64,000 bases of DNA from JANQQZ01 sp039187315 (GCA_039187315.1 JBCCZQ010000001.1:39188-103187), one strand, 5' to 3'; positions 8,318 to 17,575 are shown, counted from the first letter of the stretch. Program-made: numbers and translations. The notes: generated by a model from the letters alone, not told the origin.

Positions 8318-9046
8318 ATGATCCGATGCAGCGGAGTGACCAAGGCGTACACCATCGGCCCCCGTAGGGTGCCGGCGCTGCGCGGCGTCGACCTGCACAT
8401 CGCCGAGACCGGCTTCCACGCGATCATGGGCCGATCCGGCTCGGGCAAGAGCACATTGCTGCACCTGCTGGCGGCCCTGGACCGCCCGGACGAGGGCGAG
8501 ATCCAGATCATGGGCCGGGCGATCCACAGCCTCGACGAGCGGTCGGCGACCGAGTTCCGCCGCCGCGAGATCGGGATCGTCTTCCAGCAGTTCAACCTGA
8601 TCTCGACGCTCTCGGCACGCGAGAACGTCGAGCTGCCCGGGGAGCTGGCGGGCGAGGACCCCGCAAAGCTGCGCGGGCGCAGCGGCGAGCTGCTCGAGCG
8701 CCTGGGGCTGGGCGACCGGATGGAGCACCGCCCGCAGGCGCTATCGGGCGGCGAGCAGCAGCGGGTGGCGATTGCGAGGTCGCTGTTGTTCCGCCCACCG
8801 GTTCTGTTCGCGGACGAGCCGACAGGCAACCTGGATTCGGGCTCGAGCGAGCAGCTCTGGGCGCTGCTGGACGAGATCGCGCGGGATGAGGCGATTACGG
8901 TCGTTATGGTGACGCACGAGCCGTCGGCCGCGGTGCACTGCCAGCACGTGATCGTGCGGGCCGACGGCCGGGTGACCGGCCGGTTCGACGTGGAGGACCT
9001 CGATGCGACCGGCGTGGCGGCTCGCTATTCGGAACTTGCGAGCTAG
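8318..9046 (+). CDS. ABC transporter ATP-binding protein, LolD/MacB type
   Basis: This 242-residue ATPase powers the permease encoded next. It contains Walker A GRSGSGKST (38-46), Q-loop FQQFN (89-93), signature LSGGEQQR (142-149), Walker B plus catalytic Glu FADEPTGNLD (164-173) and the H-loop MVTHEP. The phrase DEPTGNLDS is typical of the LolD/MacB/FtsE subgroup, whose permeases act by mechanotransmission rather than by moving substrate across the membrane. The start follows AGGAA. The 3' end overlaps the permease gene by 44 bases, which supports coupled synthesis. Confidence 0.92.
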   Translation: MIRCSGVTKAYTIGPRRVPALRGVDLHIAETGFHAIMGRSGSGKSTLLHLLAALDRPDEGEIQIMGRAIHSLDERSATEFRRREIGIVFQQFNLISTLSARENVELPGELAGEDPAKLRGRSGELLERLGLGDRMEHRPQALSGGEQQRVAIARSLLFRPPVLFADEPTGNLDSGSSEQLWALLDEIARDEAITVVMVTHEPSAAVHCQHVIVRADGRVTGRFDVEDLDATGVAARYSELAS

Positions 9047-11777
9047 GCCGAAGCGCACGGCCCTGCTGGTCGCGGCGGTCTGCCTGTCTTCGCTCTTGAT
9101 CGCGGCGGTCGCGACGGCGATGGCGTCGATCCAGGGCTCGATCCAGGCCCGGATTGCCAAGCAGATCGGCGTCGCCGACATCCGCATCCAGGGCCAGGGG
9201 ACCGGGCAGACGATCGACGCGTCGTGGATCGACCGCGCCGAGACCTGGCCGGGCGTCGAGGCCGCGGTAGGAAGGATCGAGCACCCGCTCTCGGTCCGGG
9301 CAACGATCGAACTCTGGCGGCCGGTTGACGGCGAGAACTCGGAGGGTCCTCACCGGCTCACACGGGTCCAGACGATGGTCAGTGCGATGGGGCACGGCGT
9401 TGAGCTCGGCGCGGATGCCGAGCTCCAGAACGTCGATCTCGCCCAGGGCCGTCTGCCGGCAACGCCGACCGAAATCGCGATCGACACACTGCTGGCCGAC
9501 CGTCTCGCGGGCCGGCGTGGGCAGGCCGGGGCGCTCGGCGGGGCGGTCTCGCAGCGCGATGTCATGCTCGATGCGGCGGATGCCGAGGACGAGGCGACCG
9601 GCCGGACGTTGCCGGCCCTCGATGCCGAATCGGCCAATGCCGAGGTGTCGGTGGGCATCGGCGACGAGATCGAGCTGGTCCGCGGGCTGTTCTTCCGTGA
9701 GAGTGCGACGTACACGATCGTCGGGATCGTCGAGCCGCCGCCGCTGGGCGGACGCCCCCAGGCATTCCTCGATCGCCAAACGCTCTCGGAGATCGCGCGG
9801 TCGCCCGGTCGGATCACGGCGGTCGATGTGCTGCTTGAGCGAGGCGTGGATCCGGAGACCATCGCGCAGGCGAAGCGCGACGCGCTGACCGAGGACGAGT
9901 CGCGCGACGTCATCATCCAGACCACAGCGAAGATCACCTCTGGTCTGGAGCAGAACCTGCGCACGGGGCGCATCGGGATGGTCTTTGCATCCGTGCTGTC
10001 GTTCCTGGCGGCGTCGTTCATCATTATGACCGGGCTGACGGTCGATGTGTCCGAGCGGCAGCGGGAGCTGGCGATCCTGCGGTGCATCGGTGGTGAGCGG
10101 CGGCAGCTCGCGGTCAGCCAGCTCTTCGTCGGGCTGATCATCGGCGGCGTGGGCGCGCTGATCGGCACGCCGCTGGGCTTGATCTCGTGCGCGGTCCTGA
10201 TCTGGTTCTTCGAGGATGTACTGCGGACGGGGCTGGTGATCACGTGGTGGCCGATCGTGCTCGCCGCGGGCGGCGCGGTGGTCTCGGGGCTGCTCGGCGC
10301 TGCGTGGCCGGCGTACAAGGCGTCGAGCACGAGCCCGCTCAGGGCGATGTCGCCGCGGGCAGTACCCGCGGGTCGGGCGCCGATCGTGCTCACAACCGTC
10401 CTCGCGCTGCTCGGCGTCGCTTCGCAGATCGTGACCGTCGGCACACCCGACGACGGCAGGCAGGCGTTCTGGCTCTACGTGCTGCTCGGGCTGCCGGCGA
10501 TGTTCATCGGCTACTTCGTGCTGGGCGTGCCGATGACGCTGCTGGTCGTCCGCGCCCTCGGCCCGCTGATCGCGCGGTCGCTCGGCCTGCCCAAGCGCCT
10601 GCTCGAACGCACCATCGCGCAGACCCCCTACCGCTTCGGGTTCACGGCCGGCTCGATGATGGCCGGCCTGGCGCTGATGATCATGATCTGGACGCACGGC
10701 GGCTCGATCGGCCGGGACTTCCTCGGCAAGTTCGAATTCCCAGACGCGTTCGTCAGCGGCATCGCCCTGACGCCCGAGGCGCAGCGGGCGCTCGACGAGC
10801 TCGAATTCGTCGACGGCACCTGCGCCATCAGCATCACGCCGATCGAGACCGATGTCTTCGGCGTGACGAACCTCACGAAATACGCCTCCTCATTTATTGC
10901 ATTCGAACCCGAGCCGTTCTTCGAGCTGGCGGAGCTGACGTGGATCGAGGGCTCAGAGCAGACCGCCAAGCCAAGGCTGATCGAGGGCGGCGCGGTCATC
11001 GTCGCCCGCGAGTTTCAGCTCGCGCAGGGGCTCGGCGTGGGCGATACGTTCCGCTGCCGGCACAACGGCCAGCCGCACGAGTTCGAGATCGTCGGCGTTG
11101 TGACCAGCCCCGGCCTCGACATCGTCAGCAAGTTTTTCAATATCGGCGAGGAGTACACCCAGCAGGCGATCCACTCCGTCTTTGGCTCACGCCGGGACAT
11201 GATTGACCGCTTCGGGATCGAGACGATCAGCCTCATACAGATCGAGCTGTCCGACGATGTCGATGACGCGGAGGCGATGGCCGTCATCGAACGCGTGACG
11301 TTCCCGTACGGCATCCTCGACGCCGGCAGCGGCCGAGAAATCAAGGGCCAGCTCATGGCCGTCTTCGGGGGCGCCATCGGCGCGTTTACCGCCGTGGCGA
11401 TTTGCGCGATGCTCGTAGCGTGCTTCGGCGTGGCGAACCTGATCGTCGCTGGGGTCGATGCCCGACGCTTCGAGTTCGGCGTGCTGCGGGCCGTCGGCGC
11501 GCAGGCGGGCGTCCTGCTGCGCCTGGAGATCGGCGAGGCGATCGTCATCGCGGTCTGCGCGGTCGTACTCGGAAGCGCGATGGGCCTCCAGGCGGCGTGG
11601 GCCGGCCAACGCCTGCACCGGCTGCTCATCGGGCTCGACCTCGAACTGCAGATCCCTGTCGACGGGTTCGCGATCGGCTGGGTCGCGGTCACGGTCATCA
11701 CCGTGATGGCCGCGGTGCCGGCGGGGCTGGGCATCATGCGAACCCGTCCCCGCGACCTGCTCGCAACACGCAATTAG
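9003..11777 (+). CDS. FtsX/LolE-like ABC permease with tandem FtsX domains
   Basis: The 924-residue membrane protein is the partner of the preceding ATPase. A first TM helix (about 18-42) is followed by a large periplasmic MacB_PCD-like region. A three-helix FtsX domain comes next (about 325-440, including LAILRCIGGERRQLAVSQLF). A second half follows with its own TM (about 500-525), a second periplasmic region, and a C-terminal FtsX domain (FEFGVLRAVGAQAGVLLRLEIGEA, about 815-830). This duplicated design is that of the large permeases of the LolE/YbbP type, proposed for lipid or lipoprotein handling. Substrate cannot be read from sequence. It starts inside the ATPase gene, with ATG right after a GAGG-containing stretch. 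Confidence 0.88.
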   Translation: MRPAWRLAIRNLRARPKRTALLVAAVCLSSLLIAAVATAMASIQGSIQARIAKQIGVADIRIQGQGTGQTIDASWIDRAETWPGVEAAVGRIEHPLSVRATIELWRPVDGENSEGPHRLTRVQTMVSAMGHGVELGADAELQNVDLAQGRLPATPTEIAIDTLLADRLAGRRGQAGALGGAVSQRDVMLDAADAEDEATGRTLPALDAESANAEVSVGIGDEIELVRGLFFRESATYTIVGIVEPPPLGGRPQAFLDRQTLSEIARSPGRITAVDVLLERGVDPETIAQAKRDALTEDESRDVIIQTTAKITSGLEQNLRTGRIGMVFASVLSFLAASFIIMTGLTVDVSERQRELAILRCIGGERRQLAVSQLFVGLIIGGVGALIGTPLGLISCAVLIWFFEDVLRTGLVITWWPIVLAAGGAVVSGLLGAAWPAYKASSTSPLRAMSPRAVPAGRAPIVLTTVLALLGVASQIVTVGTPDDGRQAFWLYVLLGLPAMFIGYFVLGVPMTLLVVRALGPLIARSLGLPKRLLERTIAQTPYRFGFTAGSMMAGLALMIMIWTHGGSIGRDFLGKFEFPDAFVSGIALTPEAQRALDELEFVDGTCAISITPIETDVFGVTNLTKYASSFIAFEPEPFFELAELTWIEGSEQTAKPRLIEGGAVIVAREFQLAQGLGVGDTFRCRHNGQPHEFEIVGVVTSPGLDIVSKFFNIGEEYTQQAIHSVFGSRRDMIDRFGIETISLIQIELSDDVDDAEAMAVIERVTFPYGILDAGSGREIKGQLMAVFGGAIGAFTAVAICAMLVACFGVANLIVAGVDARRFEFGVLRAVGAQAGVLLRLEIGEAIVIAVCAVVLGSAMGLQAAWAGQRLHRLLIGLDLELQIPVDGFAIGWVAVTVITVMAAVPAGLGIMRTRPRDLLATRN

Positions 11778-11793
11778 ACCGCGCTCGATTTGC

Positions 11794-12579
11794 TTACTCG
11801 AACAGCCCACGCAGCTTCTCGAGCCCGTCGAGCCAACCCGCTTCGAACTCCGTCGGCGTCTCGTCGGTGAACTCGCCGACCATCCGGTGGTCGACGGTCA
11901 CGCGTGTGCCAGTTCCGATGGGCTCGAAGGACATGGTCGCGTTGGAGACGACCGCCTCGGGCATCGTAAAGTCGCCCTTCATGCGGATCTTCCGGTCCGG
12001 CTTGAGCATGGTGATGAACGCCATCAGGTTCTCGTCGCCGTTGTCGGACAAGAGGTAAAAGCGACCGCCGAGCTTGGGCTCGATGACCGCTTTCCATCCG
12101 GCATCCGGGCCGTTGTTGAACCATTCGGCGGGGCGGTTGAGCACGGTGTTGTACACGGCCGCGGGCTCTGCCTTGACCGTGATCTCTGAGCGGATGACCG
12201 CCAGCCGCGCCGGCTTCTCGAGCAGTTTCGTGGCGTTCATCGTCGTGTCCCCTCTGTGCTGCGGACTCTCGGCTGCGTTCCTGAGTCGATCGAGCGAGCC
12301 GGCCCACGCATCCTCGTACCTGCTGACCCACCGCTCGTATACGCGTCGGAGCGGAACGGCGTTGAGATGGTTCAGCTTCCTGCGCCCTCGGCGCTCGGAC
12401 GTGATCAGCCCCGCCGATTCGAGCACACCGAGATGCTTCATGACCGCGAAGCGCGTCAGCGTCGGCACCAACGCTGCCAGCTCCCCGGTCGAGCGGGGGC
12501 CATACCGGAGCCCGTCGAGAAGCCCCCGGCGTGTTGGATCGGCGAGGGCGCGCCAGACGGCGTCGAGCGAGTCGTCCAT
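11794..12579 (-). CDS. ArsR-type transcriptional regulator fused to an AHSA1/SRPBCC domain
   Basis: Residues 1-85 form an ArsR-like winged helix (VWRALADPTRRGLLDGL, then TRFAVMKHLGVLESAGLITSERRGRRK). Residues 122-261 form an AHSA1/SRPBCC fold (IRSEITVKAEPAAVYNTVLNRPAEW, then GGRFYLLSDNGDENLMAFITML). Such regulators and AHSA1 proteins are usually two neighbouring genes; here one frame covers both. At the join, AGAGGGG lies about 8 bases before an in-frame ATG (Met114). The AHSA1 part could therefore also be made alone by internal initiation. The DinB gene lies 12 bases upstream, so both are probably one operon controlled at the palindrome before dinB. Confidence 0.86.
   Translation of the reverse strand: MDDSLDAVWRALADPTRRGLLDGLRYGPRSTGELAALVPTLTRFAVMKHLGVLESAGLITSERRGRRKLNHLNAVPLRRVYERWVSRYEDAWAGSLDRLRNAAESPQHRGDTTMNATKLLEKPARLAVIRSEITVKAEPAAVYNTVLNRPAEWFNNGPDAGWKAVIEPKLGGRFYLLSDNGDENLMAFITMLKPDRKIRMKGDFTMPEAVVSNATMSFEPIGTGTRVTVDHRMVGEFTDETPTEFEAGWLDGLEKLRGLFE
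12238..12254 (-). promoter_or_regulatory. Possible internal ribosome-binding site and start for the AHSA1 domain
   Basis: AGAGGGG is followed about 8 bases later by an in-frame ATG that encodes Met114 of the ArsR-AHSA1 fusion. Spacing and strength are those of a normal start. Either it is a relic of two ancestral genes, or it yields a second, shorter AHSA1-only product. Confidence 0.4.
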
Positions 12580-12591
12580 GACCCGCCCCGA

Positions 12592-13086
12592 TCAGCCGAA
12601 CACGCGCGGAAGATCGAGCTGCCGGCGGATGACCGTTAGCTGACCCGCGTGCATGCCCTCGTGCCACGCGATCGAGGTCATCAGCTTCGCACGCGTATCG
12701 CCGAACTGGGCGAGCGGTCCTTCCACCGCCGTGGTCAGGTCTTCATCGGACTGGCCCTTGAAATAGGCTGTGAGTGTCTCGCGACGCTCGACCATCATCG
12801 CGATGAGCTCGTCCCGACCGGGGTAACGCGAGCAGTCGGCTGCCGGGTCCGCGCCGCCCGCAAACATCTTCTGCTGATCTTCTGAGAAGATGCTCGGCTT
12901 GCCCGCGAGCATGTGCAGCGTCATGTCGTCCGTGTACGCGAGCTGGCCGACGATGTAGCCCGCGTTGCTGCCCCCCTCGCAAAAGAGCCGGTGGAACGCG
13001 TCACCCTCAATATCCTGGAGGAAGCCCATCGTGGCTCGGCGGGCGAAATCCATGACAAACAGGCCGGTCTCAAGCAGAGCGCTCAT
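12592..13086 (-). CDS. DinB-like four-helix protein
   Basis: This 164-residue protein matches the DinB/YfiT-like putative metalloenzyme superfamily. A helical fold ends in SIAWHEGMHAGQLTVIRRQL, where HxxxHxxQ-type histidines would bind a divalent metal. An upstream His (in DMTLHML) could supply the third ligand. Members act as thiol-dependent S-transferases or are of unknown function. AGGAG lies about 7 bases before the ATG. It is the first gene of a pair with the ArsR-AHSA1 regulator, a common pairing of DinB/AHSA1 proteins with ArsR regulators. Confidence 0.82.
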   Translation of the reverse strand: MSALLETGLFVMDFARRATMGFLQDIEGDAFHRLFCEGGSNAGYIVGQLAYTDDMTLHMLAGKPSIFSEDQQKMFAGGADPAADCSRYPGRDELIAMMVERRETLTAYFKGQSDEDLTTAVEGPLAQFGDTRAKLMTSIAWHEGMHAGQLTVIRRQLDLPRVFG

Positions 13087-13122
13087 GGCTGATCTCCTGT
13101 GCAAGCGGCCCCGAGGCCGCAC

Positions 13123-13148
13123 TATATGTGACTATATTGTCACATATA
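13123..13148. promoter_or_regulatory. Perfect palindromic operator upstream of the dinB/arsR-AHSA1 pair
   Basis: Arms TATATGTGAC and GTCACATATA are exact reverse complements, separated by 6 bases (TATATT). The site is AT-rich inside a GC-rich genome and lies 37 bases before the dinB start. ArsR-family repressors bind such interrupted dyads, so autoregulation by the adjacent regulator is the likely role. On the minus strand a TTGACT sequence (13158-13163) lies just upstream and could be the -35 box, with the palindrome covering the -10. Confidence 0.7.
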
Positions 13149-13234
13149 AGCACCCCAAGTCAAGCATGGGCCCCGTTTTCCCCTCTTGCCCTGCTTCTAC
13201 GATGGCCGGAGGGATGCCGGGAGGAACGCGTGCC

Positions 13235-13756
13235 ATGGCGAGCAACTCGAAAAAGGCCAAGACGGTGACGATCGGTGGCATCGTGCTCGTGGCGGCGATC
13301 CTGCTCTCCAAGCTCCTCGGCGGCCCGGATCTGACCTCCCTGCTGCTCAGCGACGGCCGATCCTTGCCGACCTCCGTACCACCGCGCGAGGCCGCGCCCG
13401 GCACCGCAGCCACAACTGCGGCGGACGGCGAATCGGCCATCCGTGCACTGATCAACACCCGGACCTCTGGCGAGATGGTCGAGTTGCATGCCGAGATCGT
13501 CAAGTTGCTCCCCGACGACAACGAGGGCTCCCGACACCAGCGGATCCTGCTGGAGCTCAAGACCGGCGGCACGATGCTGGTCGCGCACAACATCGACCTG
13601 GCAGAACGCATCCCCGCTGAGGAGGGCGACTGGATCACGGTCTACGGGCAGTACGAGTGGAACGACAAAGGCGGCGTGCTGCACTGGACGCACCACGACC
13701 CGAAGAACTGGCGTGAGGGCGGCTGGATCGAGCACGCCGGCGTGCGATACGAATGA
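13235..13756 (+). CDS. DUF3465 family membrane-anchored protein
   Basis: The 173-residue protein has an N-terminal membrane helix (about 9-28, VTIGGIVLVAAILLSKLL) and a linker. Its C-terminal domain matches DUF3465 (RHQRILLELKTGGTMLVAHNIDLAERIP, then EGDWITVYGQYEWNDKGGVLHWTHHDP). The domain has an OB-fold look, but its function is not known. GAGGA lies about 10 bases before the ATG. The stop overlaps the uvrB start as ATGA, so UvrB synthesis may depend on this gene; that linkage is unexpected. An ATG 21 bases upstream is a possible alternative start. Confidence 0.82.
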   Translation: MASNSKKAKTVTIGGIVLVAAILLSKLLGGPDLTSLLLSDGRSLPTSVPPREAAPGTAATTAADGESAIRALINTRTSGEMVELHAEIVKLLPDDNEGSRHQRILLELKTGGTMLVAHNIDLAERIPAEEGDWITVYGQYEWNDKGGVLHWTHHDPKNWREGGWIEHAGVRYE

Positions 13757-15951
13757 GCCGGTTCACCGTCGAGAGCCCGTTCGTGCCCATGGGCGATCAG
13801 CCGGCTGCGATCGATGCGCTCGAGGCCCGCATCAACGCGGGCGAGCGGTATGCCTGTCTTCTCGGCGCCACGGGTACGGGCAAGACGTTCACGATGGCCA
13901 ACCTGATCGCGAGGGTTCAGAAGCCCACGCTGGTCATCAGCCACAACAAGACCCTCGCGGCGCAGCTCTTCGAGGAATTCAAGGAGCTGTTCCCGGCGTC
14001 CAGCGTGAACTACTTCGTCAGCTACTACGACTACTACCAGCCGGAGGCGTACATCCCGCAGCGGGACATCTACATCGAAAAAGATGCGAGCAGGAACGAC
14101 GACCTCGACCAGCTGCGGCTGGCTGCGACGAGCAACATCCTCAGCCGACGGGACTCGCTGGTCGTCGCGAGCGTCTCGTGCATCTTCGGCCTGGGCTCTC
14201 CCGAGGCCTACGCGCACAAGGTCATGACGATTACGCGCGGCAGCACGATCGACCGGCGATCGTTCCTGCTCGGGCTCAACGACATGCAGTACCAGCGCTC
14301 CGAGATCGAGTTCAAGCGCGGCCAGTTCCGCGTGCGGGGAGACGTCATCGAGGTCTGGCCCGCGTACGAAAAGTTCGCCGTACGTGCCGAGCTGTTCGGC
14401 GATGAGATCGAACGCATCGAGCTGATCAACCCCACGTCGGGCGAGGTGCTGGCGGACGAGTCGCAGTTCTTCCTGTTCCCAGCCGTGCACTATGTGATGC
14501 CCGAGGATCAGATGCAGACGGCCCTCGAGCAGATCCGGTCCGAACTCGACGAGCGCGTGATGCAGCTGCGGCACGAGGGCAAGCTGCTCGAAGCCCAGCG
14601 CCTGCTGGGGCGGACGAAGTACGACCTGGAGATGATGGAAGAAGTCGGCTTCTGCTCCGGCATCGAGAACTACAGCCGGTTCATGGACAACCGTCAGCCC
14701 GGCGAGCGGCCGTTCACGCTGCTGGACTACCTCGACTACGCCCCGCCGACGGGCGAGATGGGCATCGGCACAACCCGCGTCGGCACCGATACCCAGGGCG
14801 AACGCCCAACGAGCGAGGGCGCCCGCAGCCTCCGGCGGAACTATCGCGACTGGCTCGTCATCATCGATGAGAGCCACGTCACGCTGCCGCAGATCCGCGC
14901 GATGTACAACGGCGACAAGGCCCGGAAGCAGATCCTGGTCGATCACGGCTTCCGTCTGCCCAGCGCGATGGACAATCGCCCGCTACGGTTCGAAGAATTC
15001 GAGGCGATCGCGCCGCAGATCGTCTTTGTCAGCGCCACGCCGGGCCCATACGAGCTCGAGGCCACCGCAGGCGAGGTCGCCGAGCAGGTCATCCGGCCCA
15101 CAGGCCTGACGGATCCGGAGATCGAAGTCGTTCCGGCGCAGGGGCAGGTGCCGGACCTGCTCGAACGGTGCCGGGAACGCGTCGAACGCGGCGAACGGGT
15201 GCTCGTGACCGCGCTCACAAAACGACTATGCGAAGACCTGACGAACTACCTGCACCAGCAGGGTCTGGGCGTGCGGTACCTGCACAGCGACATCGACACG
15301 CTCGAACGCGTCGAGATCTTGACCGACCTGCGCAAGGGCGAGTTCCAGGTGCTCGTCGGGGTGAACCTGCTACGCGAGGGCCTGGACCTGCCCGAAGTCT
15401 CGCTGGTCTGCATCCTCGACGCCGACAAGGAAGGCTTCCTGCGGAGCCCGACGAGCCTGATCCAGCAGATGGGCCGTGCCGCACGGAACGTCAACGCGAA
15501 GGTCATTATGTACGCCGATAAAGTTACGCCCGCGATGCAGGTCGCGATCGAAGAGACCGAGCGGCGGCGGGCCAAGCAAGAGGCGTTCAACGCGGAGCAC
15601 GGCATCACGCCCAGATCGGTTGAGAAGGCCATCCGCAGCGGGATCGAGCGCGAGCTGAAGGCGCGCAAGACGGCGCGGGAGGCGGTCGACGCGACCGACG
15701 AGGCCTTCGACGCCGCCGAGCTTGCGCGGGAACTGGAAGCCGAGATGATGGCCGCGGCCGAGGCGATGGAGTTCGAGAAGGCGGCGACCCTCCGCGATCA
15801 GGTCAAGGCGATCCGCGACGGCAAGGTCGGCTCGGGCGGCAAGGTCCGCAAGAGCGAGCTGACCAAAAAGCGAGGCTCCCGCAAGGCCGGCGGCGGCAAG
15901 CCTGGCGCGCCGGGTACGCGCGCCGGCAACAAGCGCAGAGGCCGCGGCTGA
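13753..15951 (+). CDS. uvrB: Excinuclease ABC subunit B
   Basis: UvrB is the damage-verifying helicase-like subunit of nucleotide excision repair, loaded on DNA by UvrA. The 732-residue protein has Walker A GATGTGKT (38-45), the beta-hairpin that probes DNA (YYDYYQPEAYIPQRDIYIEKD), and the DESH motif in VIIDESHVTLPQIRAMYNGD. The helicase domain follows (LREGLDLPEVSLVCILDADKEGFLRS, then QQMGRAARN), with a C-terminal UVR motif near 660-690 that recruits UvrC. The Lys/Gly-rich tail is longer than usual. uvrA lies two genes downstream. Confidence 0.97.
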   Translation: MSRFTVESPFVPMGDQPAAIDALEARINAGERYACLLGATGTGKTFTMANLIARVQKPTLVISHNKTLAAQLFEEFKELFPASSVNYFVSYYDYYQPEAYIPQRDIYIEKDASRNDDLDQLRLAATSNILSRRDSLVVASVSCIFGLGSPEAYAHKVMTITRGSTIDRRSFLLGLNDMQYQRSEIEFKRGQFRVRGDVIEVWPAYEKFAVRAELFGDEIERIELINPTSGEVLADESQFFLFPAVHYVMPEDQMQTALEQIRSELDERVMQLRHEGKLLEAQRLLGRTKYDLEMMEEVGFCSGIENYSRFMDNRQPGERPFTLLDYLDYAPPTGEMGIGTTRVGTDTQGERPTSEGARSLRRNYRDWLVIIDESHVTLPQIRAMYNGDKARKQILVDHGFRLPSAMDNRPLRFEEFEAIAPQIVFVSATPGPYELEATAGEVAEQVIRPTGLTDPEIEVVPAQGQVPDLLERCRERVERGERVLVTALTKRLCEDLTNYLHQQGLGVRYLHSDIDTLERVEILTDLRKGEFQVLVGVNLLREGLDLPEVSLVCILDADKEGFLRSPTSLIQQMGRAARNVNAKVIMYADKVTPAMQVAIEETERRRAKQEAFNAEHGITPRSVEKAIRSGIERELKARKTAREAVDATDEAFDAAELARELEAEMMAAAEAMEFEKAATLRDQVKAIRDGKVGSGGKVRKSELTKKRGSRKAGGGKPGAPGTRAGNKRRGRG

Positions 15952-16006
15952 GCGAACGCCCCCTCGATTCCGCAGGCAGATCCCCTCTCGGGCCGATGTG
16001 GCTCGT

Positions 16007-17575
16007 ATGAACGATTTCCGTGCGAGCAATCCGGAACTCACAGGGAGCATCCGGCGCGTGCGTCTGGCGGTCTGGCACCAGATCTGGCTCCGGCTCGGGG
16101 CACAGGCGGGCGGACGGCCGATCGTGATTTACGGCGCAGGCCAGCACACCCAACGGTTCCTGACCGCCATGGCAGACGTCAACGGTGGTCCGGCGGTCTC
16201 GTGCATCATCGACGACAGCCCCAATGCCGCGCAGATTGCTGGCGTCCCCGTCTGTACACCTGACAATACCGACCCGGAAACCGCCGCCCTCGTCATAGTC
16301 AGCTCTGATACCTGGGAGGAAGCGCTGACCCGGCGCGCTGAGGCTTGGACGCGAGGGAAGATACCCGTCGAGCGGCTGTACGAGGGTCTCGACGAGCTCA
16401 AGGCAACCCCGTTCTTCGAAGACTGCGGTACGGTCGTGGCGGTTGATACGGACGGTACACGACGCACAATCGATGAGCTGGGTGCGTCCCATGTGATGCA
16501 CCCAACCGAGCGGGCGAACCGGGCTCCGAGCGCGATCGACCCCATCACTGAGCGGCGCGTCTGGTCGCTGGACCATCCCGAGTTCAAGCTCAATCGCGCG
16601 TTACTGTCGCCCGACTCGAAGCCCACGCTCAAGGAACACCAGTACTACCCGGGCGACACATTCCGCAAGGGAGCGAACCTACGCGACGAGTGCCTTGTCA
16701 CCGATCCGGAGCATGGGTTGGTCACGCCCGATACGCGGATCAGCGTCATCGGCAGCTGCTTCGCGCAGAACTTCCGGCTCTGGCTGATCGAGCACGGCTA
16801 TAACTTCTGCCAGTTCGAAGACGGCCCCTTTGCCGAACACAGCTCGGTGCGAACCGGCCCGCTGTTCAACACGGGCAGCATCTGCCAACTCTTCGAATGG
16901 GCATTTAACGGCTTTGACGCGGTCGATCCTGTCTGGCGATCGGAAGGCATGCTGATGGATCCATACCGCCTCGGGCTCACCTGGCCGACCGAGCAGGACA
17001 TGCACGCGGAGCGTGCGTCACACTTCGCAGCGGTGCGCAGCATGGTCGATGAGTCGGAGGTGCTGGTGCTGACGCTCGGACTGAGCGAAGTCTGGCGCAA
17101 CCGCGAAGACAAGCGTTGCTACTACCTCGTCCCTCCCCAGGGCATTCTGGACGAGAGATACCACGAGCACGCGCTGCTGACGGTCGATGACTGCGACGAT
17201 CATCTCGAGCGGTTCTATGGGATCATCCGCGAGCGGAACCCGTCCCTCCGCCTGGTCATATCGCTGAGCCCTGTGCCGCTGAAAGCGACGTATTTCGATC
17301 GCAATGCGCTGCAGTCAGACGCGGTGAGCAAGGCGACGATTCGCACTGCGATGCACTGGTTCTGCGAGAGGCATCCGGAGGTGGTGTACTTCCCGAGCTA
17401 CGAGATGGTGACACGCTCGCCGGATTGGCCGTACCGAACTGACAACAGACATGTTGTCGAGCACCCGTTCGTGTCGAACATCATGAAGACATTCATCGAG
17501 CACTACGGCGCTCCCGGCGAAGCCGATCGTCTTGTGGAGATGAAGGCAGCCGCGGAGCGCTCGTCGGCAGCATAG
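16007..17575 (+). CDS. GSCFA-domain protein with N-terminal Rossmann-like domain
   Basis: The protein has about 522 residues. Residues 38-135 look like a nucleotide- or sugar-binding Rossmann unit (IVIYGAGQHTQRFLTAM, then VSCIIDDSPNAAQIAGVPV), similar to N-terminal parts of sugar-acyltransferase and FkbM-type proteins. From about 195 on it is a GSCFA domain, named for GSCFA at 249-253. This is an SGNH-hydrolase-like fold in which the Ser and the later LTLGLSEVWRN and EHPFVSNIM blocks are expected to form the active region. GSCFA proteins are usually about 300-350 residues without the extra domain. Polysaccharide modification is an inference. A GTG 9 bases upstream is an alternative start. Confidence 0.78.
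   Translation: MNDFRASNPELTGSIRRVRLAVWHQIWLRLGAQAGGRPIVIYGAGQHTQRFLTAMADVNGGPAVSCIIDDSPNAAQIAGVPVCTPDNTDPETAALVIVSSDTWEEALTRRAEAWTRGKIPVERLYEGLDELKATPFFEDCGTVVAVDTDGTRRTIDELGASHVMHPTERANRAPSAIDPITERRVWSLDHPEFKLNRALLSPDSKPTLKEHQYYPGDTFRKGANLRDECLVTDPEHGLVTPDTRISVIGSCFAQNFRLWLIEHGYNFCQFEDGPFAEHSSVRTGPLFNTGSICQLFEWAFNGFDAVDPVWRSEGMLMDPYRLGLTWPTEQDMHAERASHFAAVRSMVDESEVLVLTLGLSEVWRNREDKRCYYLVPPQGILDERYHEHALLTVDDCDDHLERFYGIIRERNPSLRLVISLSPVPLKATYFDRNALQSDAVSKATIRTAMHWFCERHPEVVYFPSYEMVTRSPDWPYRTDNRHVVEHPFVSNIMKTFIEHYGAPGEADRLVEMKAAAERSSAA

Noticed and set aside
8904..10697. Open frame of 597 codons on the minus strand across the ABC permease
   Set aside because: The product is an Arg/Asp/His-rich low-complexity shadow; the plus-strand permease has clear FtsX motifs.
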